Assembly (NCBI GenBank): GCA_018262855.1
Contig: JADFDO010000004.1
Location: forward strand, 152,591-216,590
DNA: 64,000 nucleotides
From: Methanolinea sp.
GTDB taxonomy: Archaea > Halobacteriota > Methanomicrobia > Methanomicrobiales > Methanospirillaceae
Direction: 5' to 3'
Shown here: positions 44,887 through 54,425 of the stretch, piece after piece
How the letters are laid out: the number at the start of each line of letters is the position of its first letter
Position numbering within the stretch: position 1 is the first letter of the stretch
Made by a program: the position numbers and the translations under genes
The notes under the pieces: generated by a model
What the model saw: only the letters and a program-made list of their open reading frames with translations
What the model was told of the DNA's origin: nothing
Database searches by the model: none

Positions 44887-46608
44887 ATGAATGGTCGGAT
44901 ATTTACGGGAAAGGTAACGAAAGACCAGATCTTCAGCCTTGTACCCATCCTCACCTGGCTTCCCGCGTATGAAAAATCCTGGCTGAAATTTGATATCATC
45001 GCCGGACTGACGCTTGCAGGAGTTGCGATACCGGACAATATTGCCTTCGCCACGCTCGCCGGGCTCCCTCCTGAATATGGTCTCTATGCAGGGATCATGG
45101 CGCCTCTTGCCTACTTTCTCTTTTCAACCTCCCGGCACGTGTCCATCGGGCCAAGCTCCTCCGAAGCGATCATGGTCGCAACATTCCTCGCGGCAATGAT
45201 CATCTCGAGCCCAGCAGAGTATGCAGGTCTTGTCGCTCTGACTGCAATCCTTGTCGGTGTCATCTCCGTCTTTGCCTGGCTCCTGCGGCTTGGTTTCCTT
45301 GTCAATCTCATTTCGGGGCCGGTCATGAAAGGGTTCCTCGTCGGGACCGGGATCGTGATAATCATAGGTCAGATCCCAAAGATCCTGGGGCTCTCCGGTG
45401 TCCCTTCATCATTCTTCGAAAGAATTCTCTTCATTGTGCAGAACTTTCCCGCAACCAACCTCTATGCACTCTCCCTTGGTGCGGGAGCCATCCTCCTCTT
45501 TGTCGCTCTTGAACACAGGCATCCACGTCTCCCGGGCCACCTGATCGTGATGATCCTCTCGATTTTCCTGGTCGGTCTGGCCCGTCTCGACCACCATGGC
45601 GTGGAGATTGTAGGCTCTATCAAGGGCGGGCTTCCGGAACTTGGGATCCCCTTATTCTCATCGGGGGACATCCAGCTCGTCTTCCCCCTCGCAATTGGCC
45701 TTTTCATCCTCTCTTTTGTCGAGCTGAGCTCGGTTGCAAGAACCTATGCGAAAGCCCACGAGTATCAAGTCGACAACAACCAGGAGCTGCTTGCACTTGG
45801 TGCCACGAGCATCGCATCCGGTGTCGGGCAGGGATTCCCGATAGGCCCGAGTTTCTCAAAAACCGCAATCAACGACCGAAACGGGGCGAAGACGCAGCTC
45901 TCCTGCGCCATCGCTGCCAGTGTGACCATTCTTGTGGTCCTGTTTCTGACAGGGTTCTTCTACTACCTCGCCGAGCCGGTGATCGCTGCCCTCATACTTG
46001 TTGCAGTCTTCAACATGGTTGATATTGCAGGGCTTGCACGGATCGGACACATCAACAGGACAGAGATCTACATCGCACTGATCACGCTCGGGGCTGTACT
46101 GATCTTTGGAATTTTAGCCGGGGTATTGATCGGCGCCGGGCTCTCGCTCATCGAGATCCTGTACCGCTTCACCTTTCCTCACATGGTGGTAGTCGGAAGG
46201 ATTCCGGGAACTGATGTCTACGGGAATGTCGGCCGGAAACCCGAAAAAGAGGTGATTCCCGGAGTCTTCATCTACCGGATCGATGCTCCCCTGATCTTTG
46301 CGAATGCCGAGAATTTCAAAGAGCGTTTTCTCTCGAGCCTCTCCCGGGAAGAACGCCCGGTTCACCTTGCGATCATCGATCTCGGATCATCCCCAATCAC
46401 AGATGTGACTGCGGTTGACATGATCAGCGATCTCGTCACCGAGCTCGACAAGAGGAGAATAACGCTTCGCCTCGCCAATGCATCTGGTCCGGTCAGGGAT
46501 GTGCTGCAGGCGGCAGGAATCGAGGAGAAAGTGGGGACCCTGGACCGTACCACGACGATTCCAGCACTCGTGCAGGAATGGTCTGCCGGCCGGCAAGACC
46601 AGCAGTGA
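44887..46608 (+). CDS. SulP-family anion transporter with STAS domain
   Basis: The 573-residue protein has the SulP core (AGLTLAGVAIPDNIAFATLAG, GLYAGIMAPLAYFLFSTSRH, IGPSSSEAIM) and then a STAS domain at about 450-565 (VFIYRIDAPLIFANAENFKE, LAIIDLGSSPITDVTAVDM). SulP carriers move sulfate, bicarbonate or other anions; the substrate cannot be read here. I choose the ATG at 44887 because GGTGA precedes it; an ATG at 44839 would add 16 residues. Confidence 0.92.
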   Translation: MNGRIFTGKVTKDQIFSLVPILTWLPAYEKSWLKFDIIAGLTLAGVAIPDNIAFATLAGLPPEYGLYAGIMAPLAYFLFSTSRHVSIGPSSSEAIMVATFLAAMIISSPAEYAGLVALTAILVGVISVFAWLLRLGFLVNLISGPVMKGFLVGTGIVIIIGQIPKILGLSGVPSSFFERILFIVQNFPATNLYALSLGAGAILLFVALEHRHPRLPGHLIVMILSIFLVGLARLDHHGVEIVGSIKGGLPELGIPLFSSGDIQLVFPLAIGLFILSFVELSSVARTYAKAHEYQVDNNQELLALGATSIASGVGQGFPIGPSFSKTAINDRNGAKTQLSCAIAASVTILVVLFLTGFFYYLAEPVIAALILVAVFNMVDIAGLARIGHINRTEIYIALITLGAVLIFGILAGVLIGAGLSLIEILYRFTFPHMVVVGRIPGTDVYGNVGRKPEKEVIPGVFIYRIDAPLIFANAENFKERFLSSLSREERPVHLAIIDLGSSPITDVTAVDMISDLVTELDKRRITLRLANASGPVRDVLQAAGIEEKVGTLDRTTTIPALVQEWSAGRQDQQ

Positions 46609-46636
46609 AGTATATCCCAGGGACCGGGGCCGGATC

Positions 46637-48097
46637 CTAGCGTGCTTCGAATCCCCTGATCAGCCCTGTGAACAGGATCAGGACGGGGATTATCTCGAGC
46701 CTCCCGATCCACATGAGCAGGATGAACGCCCATTTTGTCGAAAGAGGGCTTGCCGGTACAAGGTATCCAAGCCCGAGGCCTACGTTGCTCATGGCGGAGA
46801 CCTCCTCGAATACGACTTCGTGGATTCGAAACCCGGTCGATGCAAGGTGCAGGCAGGTGATGGTTGCCACAAATATTACCAGGACGTAGAGGACGATGAT
46901 CAGCATATTCTTGGAGAGCTCGACATCCGAGATCCTTTTTGGAATCGCTCGTCCTTCATGCCGGAACGGGACCATCTCCTTTCCCTTCGCAAAGAAGCGC
47001 CTGAACCACCATACCAGCCCTTCGTAGCCGAGGATGACCCGGTTGGCCTTGATGCCTCCCGATGTGCTTCCGGCAGCCCCTCCGATCATCATCAGGATGG
47101 TGATCACGATGAGCGGTCCCGCAACCCAGTGAAGATTGGAATTCTGGAGCCCTGTGCATGTGAGACCGGAGATCGTGCAGAAGAATCCCTGGCGGATCGC
47201 AGTCTCGAGCGGTAATGCATTGAAGATATGCAGGTCAAGGGTGACCAGGAGCGACCCCACGATGGCCAGGGCCAGGATAAGCTGGACAACCTTATCCTGG
47301 AAGAATAGCCTGAACTGACCCCTGTACATGAGGAAATAGAGTTTGAATGGCAACGCGCCTGCAATCATGACCGGGATAAGGAGTGCCTCAAGGACGCCGT
47401 TATCGTAGAATGCCATCCCGGCATCATGTATGGAAAAACCTCCTGTCGCGATGCTGACCATGACAAGGTTGAGCGCATCCCAGAGCGGGATACCTGACAG
47501 CATCACCATGCCGGTGAAGAGAACGGTGAGAAAGAGATAGATCACCCACATGCGCCTCCCTGTGGATACCACGCTCGGCATCAGTTCCTCGGATCTCCCC
47601 TCCGACCGGTAGAGCTGGTGCTGCATGAGGGTTGACCTGGAGAGCATCGCAATTCCGAAGGCAATCACACCAACTCCTCCGACCCACTGCATGAACGAAC
47701 GCCAGAAAAGGAGTGTCTTCGGGGTGGTGTCTAGGCTGCCGATCACGGTGAATCCGGTCCCGGTCCACCCGGACATGGCCTCGAAGATGCTGTCTGTCAC
47801 GCTCATATGGAGGCCAAAAATAAAGGGTATGGCACCGATGACGGCAATGACAAGCCAGATGAGTGCCACAGCAGCAAGTGCGACCGAGAGCTGCGGGACA
47901 TACTCCTTCCTTGGAATGCGGGATATGAGGAAACCCAGAAGGATGAAAACCAGTGGCACGGAGACCATGGGCAGGAGCACATCCCAATCCCCGAAGACGG
48001 GAATGCCAATGAGGGGAATAAGGGTAATCCCCCCGAGAAACTCAAAGATGCTCCCCATGTCATGAGCGATGATGGCCAGGGTCTCCAGCCGCCGCAT
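46637..48097 (-). CDS. trkH: TrkH-type potassium uptake channel subunit
   Basis: The 486-residue protein has four pore repeats with selectivity-filter Gly residues in SGWTGTGFTVIG, SIATGGFSIHD, ISGLTCTGLQN and AMSNVGLGLG, and about ten transmembrane helices, as in TrkH/KtrB. It imports K+, usually gated by a TrkA nucleotide-binding partner, which is not in the window. It converges on the SulP gene. Confidence 0.95.
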   Translation of the reverse strand: MRRLETLAIIAHDMGSIFEFLGGITLIPLIGIPVFGDWDVLLPMVSVPLVFILLGFLISRIPRKEYVPQLSVALAAVALIWLVIAVIGAIPFIFGLHMSVTDSIFEAMSGWTGTGFTVIGSLDTTPKTLLFWRSFMQWVGGVGVIAFGIAMLSRSTLMQHQLYRSEGRSEELMPSVVSTGRRMWVIYLFLTVLFTGMVMLSGIPLWDALNLVMVSIATGGFSIHDAGMAFYDNGVLEALLIPVMIAGALPFKLYFLMYRGQFRLFFQDKVVQLILALAIVGSLLVTLDLHIFNALPLETAIRQGFFCTISGLTCTGLQNSNLHWVAGPLIVITILMMIGGAAGSTSGGIKANRVILGYEGLVWWFRRFFAKGKEMVPFRHEGRAIPKRISDVELSKNMLIIVLYVLVIFVATITCLHLASTGFRIHEVVFEEVSAMSNVGLGLGYLVPASPLSTKWAFILLMWIGRLEIIPVLILFTGLIRGFEAR

Positions 48098-48348
48098 ACT
48101 GAGAGCATTTACAGTGTTTGTTTATCTGCCTTCTCCAACTCCCCTTTAAGGAATTATCTGGATCTTCTCAAGTTAGAACGAGAGGCCGAAAGGGAAGCCC
48201 CATAGAAGTACTCCATCATGTTTCCCTGGTCATTTCTAGATTGATACATGCTTTTACTAAGCCCATATGCAAGAATGCTAGGTAGAGGAGCAATGCTCTC
48301 ACCCTGCATAAAACAATTTAATTTGATTTAACGCAAAAAGAATAGGCA
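48098..48348. promoter_or_regulatory. AT-rich divergent region trkH / btuF
   Basis: The stretch contains TTTAATTTGATTTAA at about 48312-48326, a TATA-like sequence with near-dyad symmetry about 25-35 bp before the btuF start. It carries no gene I can support. I saw no cobalamin riboswitch signature. Confidence 0.35.
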
Positions 48349-49248
48349 ATGAAGTACCTGCCCCTGCTGTTCGGTGGTTTCCTCATCCTTTCAATTCTCC
48401 TTGCAGGCTGCACCCAGGAGATTACGCAGGGTAAGGAGCCACGCACTTTTACCGATGACACTGGGGTTGCATGCAGAATCCCGGATCACGTGGAGAGAGT
48501 CGTATCGCTGGCACCGAGCGAGACAGAGATCTGCTGTGCAGTTGGCGGGTGCGATCTTGTCGTTGGGAGAACTGATTACTGCACCTACCCTTCCGGGATC
48601 GAACGGGTGCAGACAGTTGGCGGTCCACGGACCTTCTCGGTCGAGAGTGTCATCGGGCTCTCGCCCGACCTTGTCCTGGCAACCACGGTCACGGACACGA
48701 CCAGGATCCAGGAACTCCGGTCTGCTGGTGTGACAGTCGTGGTATTCAAGCTTGAGAATGTCGATGACATCTACCGGAACATCCAGTCGCTCGGAATCCT
48801 CCTCGGAACCCGGGAAACCGCGGACGAGCTTGTGAGCACGCTTAAGACCCGGCAGGATGAGATACAGAGGCGTCCGGGAGGCAGCGGGCCGGTGAAAGTC
48901 CTCTATATCCTCTGGGACGAGCCGCTCCGGGTTGCCGCCAACCACACATTCCAGGATGATCTCATCACCCTCGCCGGGGGTGTCAACATTGTCGGAGATG
49001 CTGATGGGTACGCAACAATCTCTGAAGAGACCGTGGTGTCACGTGCTCCCGATGTTATCATCGTCTCCAGGGAGCATACCGCAGGGCTTGTCCGCATCAC
49101 CGACAGGCTGCTCTCAAAACAGACCCTTGCCGAGGTTCCGGCAATCAAGAACCACCGGGTATGCGAGATGGATGCTGACCTTGTCAACCGGCCCGGACCG
49201 CGGGTCATCGAGGCTCTGGAGATGTTCTCCCTATGCATCCACGCCTGA
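48349..49248 (+). CDS. btuF: BtuF, corrinoid-binding lipoprotein of ABC importer
   Basis: The 299-residue protein has a lipobox with acceptor Cys21 (ILLAGC), then RVVSLAPSETEICCAVGGCD, VGRTDYCTYP and VGGPRTFSVESVIGLSPDLV, typical of BtuF-like cluster A-II binding proteins. Methanogens need cobamides for methyl transfer, which supports a corrinoid substrate over iron. Its 3' end overlaps the permease start by 16 bp. Confidence 0.9.
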   Translation: MKYLPLLFGGFLILSILLAGCTQEITQGKEPRTFTDDTGVACRIPDHVERVVSLAPSETEICCAVGGCDLVVGRTDYCTYPSGIERVQTVGGPRTFSVESVIGLSPDLVLATTVTDTTRIQELRSAGVTVVVFKLENVDDIYRNIQSLGILLGTRETADELVSTLKTRQDEIQRRPGGSGPVKVLYILWDEPLRVAANHTFQDDLITLAGGVNIVGDADGYATISEETVVSRAPDVIIVSREHTAGLVRITDRLLSKQTLAEVPAIKNHRVCEMDADLVNRPGPRVIEALEMFSLCIHA

Positions 49249-50255
49249 ATCTCCCGCTCACTATCGTGGTCCTGTGCCTTATCCTTGCGCTTGCCATGCT
49301 GCTTGGGGTGTCCATAGGAGAGTCCGATATCCCGTTTTCAAGGACCATGGCCATCATCGGGAGCCCCCTCTTTCCGGTGGCACATGACTGGACACCTGCA
49401 GAAGAATCGATAATCCTGTTCATCCGTCTTCCGAGGGTTCTTCTTGCTGCGCTTGTCGGGGCTTCACTTGCCATCTGCGGGGCTGTGCTGCAGAGCCTGT
49501 TCCGGAACCCGATGGCAGATCCATTTCTCCTGGGAATCTCCAATGGTGCCGCCCTTGGCGCATCGCTTGTGCTCGTCACAGGGCTGGCCGTCGGCTCGGG
49601 AATCTTCGGTGTTCCGGTAGCCGCCTTTGCCTTCGGGCTTCTCACTATCATCATTGTCTATGAACTGGCCCGCGTGGGGAACCGGGTGCCAGTCACCTCG
49701 CTGCTGCTCTGCGGGATCGCAGTCGCCGCGTTCATGTCGGCCGGCACCTCCTTTCTCCTCTTTGTATCCGGCGAGAATCTCCACCAGGTGGTCTTCTGGC
49801 TCCTTGGCGGTATCGCAGGTCGCGGGTGGGAATACGTTGGCCTTCTCCTTCCCTTTGTCATAGGAGGAAGTGTCTTCTTCTTCTCGCTCACGCGGCCCTT
49901 GAATGCTCTGATGTTCGGGGAGGAGTCAGCACAGTACCTCGGGATCGATGTCGAGAGGCTGAAGAAGCTCATTCTGGTGGCAATATCCCTTGTCACCGGG
50001 GCTGCCGTCTCGGTGAGCGGAATCATCGGGTTCGTAGGCCTCATCACCCCACACATGGTCAGGCTCTGGGCAGGTCCCAACCACCGGGCGCTCCTCCCGC
50101 TCTCGTTCCTGGTCGGCGCAATACTGCTGGTACTTGCCGATCTCACCTCGCGGCTGATCCTTGCCCCGAATGAACTGCCAATCGGGATCATCACTGCTCT
50201 CTGCGGTGCACCGTTTTTCGCATACCTGCTGAGAAGGAGGAATCGGGAGGCATGA
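49233..50255 (+). CDS. btuC: BtuC-type corrinoid ABC permease
   Basis: The 340-residue membrane protein has about ten helices and FecCD/BtuC motifs: IRLPRVLLAALVGASLAICG, LFRNPMADPFLLGISNGAAL and SGIIGFVGLITPHMVRLW. It pairs with BtuF and BtuD, whose genes overlap it on both sides (16 bp and an ATGA). Confidence 0.95.
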   Translation: MHPRLNLPLTIVVLCLILALAMLLGVSIGESDIPFSRTMAIIGSPLFPVAHDWTPAEESIILFIRLPRVLLAALVGASLAICGAVLQSLFRNPMADPFLLGISNGAALGASLVLVTGLAVGSGIFGVPVAAFAFGLLTIIIVYELARVGNRVPVTSLLLCGIAVAAFMSAGTSFLLFVSGENLHQVVFWLLGGIAGRGWEYVGLLLPFVIGGSVFFFSLTRPLNALMFGEESAQYLGIDVERLKKLILVAISLVTGAAVSVSGIIGFVGLITPHMVRLWAGPNHRALLPLSFLVGAILLVLADLTSRLILAPNELPIGIITALCGAPFFAYLLRRRNREA

Positions 50256-51496
50256 AAGCCCTCGAGGCCAGGGACCTCTCATTCTCCTACGGGCGAACTT
50301 TGGTCGTCCAGGGAATAACCCTGGAATGCCGGCCGGGGGAGGTGCTGGGCATTCTCGGGCAGAATGGATCCGGTAAAACCACGCTCCTCCGGCTCCTCGC
50401 CGGGTACCTCAGGCCAGACCGCGGGACTGTGCGCTTCCGGGATGGCCGGGATATTTCCATGATGGGGACCGGCGATCTTGCCCGCATCCGTGCAGTGGTC
50501 GGCCAGAGTGGCGGATCGTACTTCGATTTTCCGGTCAGTGAATTCGTGATGCTCGGCAGAACCCCCTATCTTCCAAGGTTCGGACGGGAGACCTCCCATG
50601 ATTTCATGATCGTCGAACAGGCACTCGAACTCACCGACACCAGCCACCTCCAGGACAGGCTGGTCAGCCAGCTCTCAGGCGGAGAATTGCAGCGGGTGAC
50701 GATTGCACGTGCCCTTGCACAGGAGCCCGAGATACTGATGCTCGATGAGCCGACCTCTCACCTCGATGTCCGCCACCAGCTCGAGATCATGGAACTCCTG
50801 GGAGATCTTGCACTCCGGATGACCGTGATCACGATTGTCCACGATCTCAACCTTGCATTCCGCCACTGTGGGAGGGTTGCCCTCCTCCACAAGACCCGCC
50901 TCCATTCCTGTGGTCCTCCCGGAGAGGTGCTCACCCCGGATGCAATCAGCGAGGTCTTCGACGTCAGGGCATCGCGTGCAGAGGATCCGGGAACGGGGAT
51001 GAATCTCCTCTCATTCTCGATGCCCCGGCCCAGGCCCGACCAAAAAAGGAAGAGGATCCATGTCATCTGCGGCGGCGGATACGGGCGTGCGGTCCTCCAT
51101 GCTCTCTCTGGGAGGGGCTACCATCTCAGTGCAGGGGTGCTCAACGAGGGAGATGTGGACCTTGAAGTGGCAGAGTATCTCGGGTCCAGGGTGATCACTG
51201 CTCCGCCGTTCTCCCGGATCGGAGCCGATGAACGGAAGCGTCTTGAAGAGTGCTGCCGGGAAGCGGATGCCCTCGTCGTCGTGGCAGTGCCGGTCGGAGA
51301 GGGCAATCTGGAGAACATCCGGTGTGCAGGGAAGATTGCCGGTTCTCTCCCGGCAATCCTCTATTCACCCTCTTCAAGCCTCGAAGACCTGGACTATACT
51401 GACGGAGAGGGTGCAGCACTGTATGCAGAGATTGCACACAAGGGAACGATTGCGTGCTCTCTTGGAGAACTTCTTGAAAGACTCTCTTCGTTGTGA
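50252..51496 (+). CDS. btuD: BtuD ATPase with an extra C-terminal Rossmann-like domain
   Basis: Residues 1-255 are a complete ABC ATPase: Walker A GQNGSGKTT, Q-loop VVGQSGG, signature LSGGELQRV, Walker B ILMLDEPTSHLD, switch IVHDLN. After a linker (PRPRPDQKRKR) residues about 265-414 form an extra domain with HVICGGGYGRAVLHALSG, LNEGDVDLEVAEYLGSRVI and ADALVVVAVPVGEGNLEN. I recall this extension from other archaeal BtuD proteins but not its role; the Gly-rich strand-loop suggests nucleotide or ligand binding. Its TGA overlaps the next start (GTGA). Confidence 0.9.
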   Translation: MKALEARDLSFSYGRTLVVQGITLECRPGEVLGILGQNGSGKTTLLRLLAGYLRPDRGTVRFRDGRDISMMGTGDLARIRAVVGQSGGSYFDFPVSEFVMLGRTPYLPRFGRETSHDFMIVEQALELTDTSHLQDRLVSQLSGGELQRVTIARALAQEPEILMLDEPTSHLDVRHQLEIMELLGDLALRMTVITIVHDLNLAFRHCGRVALLHKTRLHSCGPPGEVLTPDAISEVFDVRASRAEDPGTGMNLLSFSMPRPRPDQKRKRIHVICGGGYGRAVLHALSGRGYHLSAGVLNEGDVDLEVAEYLGSRVITAPPFSRIGADERKRLEECCREADALVVVAVPVGEGNLENIRCAGKIAGSLPAILYSPSSSLEDLDYTDGEGAALYAEIAHKGTIACSLGELLERLSSL

Positions 51497-51723
51497 GGGG
51501 AAAGGAGCGGTGGCGGGTGTGCCATCATCCACTCCTTTTCCGTGATGCCTGCCTGCGAGAGGGAGATTTTGAGCAGACACGCGATATTCATGAAGCCTGG
51601 TTATCCCTGATCACACACTGTCATTCCTGTTTCGTGAAGGATCGTTGTCCGAAAAGATTGCCGGACTACGAGGGAATGGATACGATTATCGGGGCAGGAA
51701 ACACAGGAGGCAGAATACCATGA
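51493..51723 (+). CDS. Small Cys/His-rich ORF nested between btuD and the MTH1187 gene
   Basis: The 76-codon frame starts with a GTG overlapping the btuD stop (GTGA) and ends with a TGA overlapping the ATG of the MTH1187-family gene (ATGA). Its product includes RVCHHPLLFRDACL and THCHSCFVKDRCPKR, a Cys/His pattern that could bind zinc or an Fe-S cluster. There is no separate ribosome binding site at the GTG, which fits re-initiation. I do not recognise the family, and chance is possible because the gap is only 224 bp. Confidence 0.45.
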   Translation: MRGKERWRVCHHPLLFRDACLREGDFEQTRDIHEAWLSLITHCHSCFVKDRCPKRLPDYEGMDTIIGAGNTGGRIP

Positions 51724-52013
51724 TCATCGCAGAATTCAGCATCGTCCCAGTCGGGACCGAGCGTCCCGGAGTAAGCAGGTACGTGAAGTCAGCAGTGGAG
51801 GAACTGAAAAAACAGGGCAACATCCGGGTCGAGGCCGGAGCCATGGGAACAGTCATAGAGGCAAAAAACCTGCAGGATTTGTTCAGGGCAGTGGAACAGG
51901 CACACAATTCCGTCTTTGAAACGGGCATCCAAAGGGTCGTGACCGAGATCAAGATAGATGAGAGAAGGGATAAGGACGCGACTATCGAGTCAAAGATCCA
52001 GGCCCTACAGTAA
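51720..52013 (+). CDS. MTH1187-family (YkoF-like) thiamine-binding-type protein
   Basis: The 97-residue protein begins MIIAEFSIVPVGTERPGVSR and has AVEELKKQGNIRVEAGAMGT and VTEIKIDERRDKD, the UPF0045/MTH1187 pattern. Members have a ferredoxin-like fold, form tetramers and some bind thiamine or pyrimidine. GGAGG stands 10 bp before the ATG. It follows the B12 transporter genes through the small overlapping ORF. Confidence 0.92.
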   Translation: MIIAEFSIVPVGTERPGVSRYVKSAVEELKKQGNIRVEAGAMGTVIEAKNLQDLFRAVEQAHNSVFETGIQRVVTEIKIDERRDKDATIESKIQALQ

Positions 52014-52307
52014 ATACCCTTTTTCGCCGGTGTGGTTCTTTTGCTTCCAGCGGTGCAGTAACGAGAACATGGGGGAACCTTTCCCGAACGCCTGCGATAA
52101 TTCGCCGCATCAGGAATACGATAGGGAATTGACAGGGAACCAAGGCAGGAGATCTCTGAAGAAGAGGCATCGGCATCCGGGATAACCACCAGGCGTGTAC
52201 TGATCAGTGGTTCTGACACGCAGAAAGAGATATCCAGGCAAAGAGTGCACCGGTGGAGACTCCCGTTTCATCTTTATAGGGAGAGGCGCAATGAATGATA
52301 TCCACGC
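52014..52307. other. Intergenic region before first mscS
   Basis: I see no gene in these 294 bases. CATCTTTATAGGGAG at about 52268-52282 is TATA-like (TTTATA) and lies about 30 bp before the mscS start, which would give a very short leader. Confidence 0.4.
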
Positions 52308-53255
52308 ATGAAAAAACAAATCCTCTCATCCGCCCTGCTCATCGGGATTTCAGTTGTGCTGGGTATTGCGACTGGGCTGACTGGTGACAGCATTATCACC
52401 AACCTCTTTTACACATCTCTCATATTAACTGCGGTATACCTGCTTTTTTTCGTACTCATCGGCCTTTTCATCGTCAGGAAGATTCAGGATCTAAAAACAC
52501 GCTATACTGCGAATAAAGCGGTCTCTGCACTCTCCATTGTTCTCGTCGTTGCTCTCTGCCTGCGCATCTGGGTTGCGGATACCTCCTCACTCATCGTCTC
52601 ATACGGGATTATCGGGGCTGCAATTGCATTCGCAATCCAGGATGTCTTTAAAAATTTTGTGGGGGGAATTCTCATCATCGTGTCCGGGTACTACCGCATC
52701 GGCGACCGTATCTCCGTTGAGACAACAATCGGCGATGTCATGGATATCAGCATCATGAACACCACGCTGATGGAGATCCAGGGATGGGTAAAAGGTGACC
52801 AGCCTTCCGGGAGGCTGGTGCTGGTGCCCAACGGCTACATGATCAACCGCATTTTCTATAATTATAACAGGGACCATTCCTTCGTCTGGGACGAGATCTC
52901 GATCCCCCTCACATACGAGAGCGACTGGAGGAGGGCAAAGGAGATCATCCTCTCGATCCTCAAGACTGAGACGGACACCACGACGAAGCAGGCTGAGGAG
53001 GAGATCGAGAGAATCGGGGAGAAGTACTTCCTTCCGAAAAAGGTGGTCGAGCCGTCTGTCTATGTCTCGCTCACGGACAACTGGATCCTCCTGGATGCAC
53101 GGTATGTCACCAGGACCCAGACCCGCAGGGTCTTACGTTCCCGGATAAGTGAACTCATTCTCTCTGCAATCGAGAAGGAAGATACGATAACCATCGCTTC
53201 GGAGACCGTAACCGTGACAAGCATCCAGAAAACAAGCGCTCATCCACCGGAATGA
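52308..53255 (+). CDS. MscS-family mechanosensitive channel (first copy)
   Basis: The 315-residue protein has three hydrophobic helices followed by the MscS core: AAIAFAIQDVFKNFVGGILI (pore helix), YYRIGDRISVETTIGDVMDIS and LVLVPNGYMINRIFYNYNR. The cytoplasmic vestibule extends to about residue 300. It opens under membrane tension to release solutes. It is the first gene of a cassette with an ATPase and a second MscS. Confidence 0.93.
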   Translation: MKKQILSSALLIGISVVLGIATGLTGDSIITNLFYTSLILTAVYLLFFVLIGLFIVRKIQDLKTRYTANKAVSALSIVLVVALCLRIWVADTSSLIVSYGIIGAAIAFAIQDVFKNFVGGILIIVSGYYRIGDRISVETTIGDVMDISIMNTTLMEIQGWVKGDQPSGRLVLVPNGYMINRIFYNYNRDHSFVWDEISIPLTYESDWRRAKEIILSILKTETDTTTKQAEEEIERIGEKYFLPKKVVEPSVYVSLTDNWILLDARYVTRTQTRRVLRSRISELILSAIEKEDTITIASETVTVTSIQKTSAHPPE

Positions 53256-53385
53256 AAAAGATGCCATTCACACATGTTGTCTTCCTCGTTCAGGCCGGCG
53301 GCACCGGCTGCAGATATGCATCCGTTATTCCTGTACTTCCTCCCTTCAAGCCTCGCCTGTACCGCGGGAAGAGTGGGGAGGTATC

Positions 53386-54423
53386 ATGAATATCCCTGCC
53401 ACTCCCAGATTACAGCAGGCAATGATCGGCTATGAACGCGAGTTGAAGGAGATCAACAAAGTAATAGAAGGACCAAAAACCGCCGCACCGCCGCACATCG
53501 CGATCATCGCTGAACCCCTGAAAGGGCGGACAACCATTGTCGATGAGATCTCCAGGGTACATGGCGACAGGGTCTACCGCATCACTCTGGACAGAGTCAT
53601 GACCGCCACTTCAATGCCTGATCTCTCCCCTGGCAGGGACAGGATCATCCTGATCGATAACTGCGAATTCCTAGCAACCAGGAAAATCGGGGGTTTTGAC
53701 CTGCTCAATCATTTCCTGAAAACCCAGGTGGGATCAAAAAACCTCTTTATTACTACATGGAATTCCTTTGCCTGGCAGTATCTCGACCAGGTCATGAATC
53801 TGGGAAAAAATTACCCGGTCCAAATCACGCTTCCCCGCATGGATACACCTGTGATAAAAGAAGTGATATTATCCAGGTATGGACAGGGAGAGATACAGTG
53901 TGTCGATGAAGGCCGCACGGAGAGATCACACTGGTACTCCATCGTTCACCATGAAACCACACTACCATTTATTGGAAAAGAGGTCACTGTCCCCTGGATC
54001 ACACTGAATTTTTCCGTAATGCGTTCACGGCTTCCCGGAGAGAATAGAGTCCAGGTTTCTCTCGAGGATGTGATTTTTGAGAAGATCAACAGGATTGCAG
54101 ACGGGAACCCAGGTATCGCACTTGACCTGTTCCAGGACAGTCTTGAAGATCATACGATCTCTCCCCGGATGATCCGGGAGAATGACTGTAGCCTCTCCCT
54201 TGATATCAACGAATCATTCCTCCTCTCCCTCATTCTTTCGATGAACTGCCTTCAATCAAGTGAGATCTCAGCCATGGTGGGAAGGGATGTGGATATCGAC
54301 CGGATCATCTACCGCCTTCTCCACGCGGGTATCATCACGGAGGAGGAGGCGCACTACCGAATCTCGCCGTCATATCTCACTTGCGTGGCTGAGTACTTAA
54401 AACGGAACCGGAGGGTTTGGTAA
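53386..54423 (+). CDS. Degenerate P-loop ATPase with winged helix, between two mscS genes
   Basis: The 345-residue protein resembles archaeal AAA/STAND ATPases. The Walker A region AEPLKGRTTI (residues 42-51) has Arg48 in place of the invariant Lys, and the Walker B RIILIDNCEFL has Asp91 followed by Asn, so ATP hydrolysis may be lost. A FITTWNSFAWQYLDQ segment looks like sensor 1. The C-terminus (about 270-345) forms a winged helix (SSEISAMVGRDVDIDRIIYRL). It lies 130 bp after the first mscS and 2 bp before the second, implying a role in channel control; that is inference. Confidence 0.78.
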   Translation: MNIPATPRLQQAMIGYERELKEINKVIEGPKTAAPPHIAIIAEPLKGRTTIVDEISRVHGDRVYRITLDRVMTATSMPDLSPGRDRIILIDNCEFLATRKIGGFDLLNHFLKTQVGSKNLFITTWNSFAWQYLDQVMNLGKNYPVQITLPRMDTPVIKEVILSRYGQGEIQCVDEGRTERSHWYSIVHHETTLPFIGKEVTVPWITLNFSVMRSRLPGENRVQVSLEDVIFEKINRIADGNPGIALDLFQDSLEDHTISPRMIRENDCSLSLDINESFLLSLILSMNCLQSSEISAMVGRDVDIDRIIYRLLHAGIITEEEAHYRISPSYLTCVAEYLKRNRRVW

Positions 54424-54425
54424 AG

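Noticed and set aside
48098..48348. Cobalamin riboswitch before btuF
   Set aside because: The gap is AT-rich and I find no B12-box-like sequence; archaeal genomes generally lack this riboswitch.
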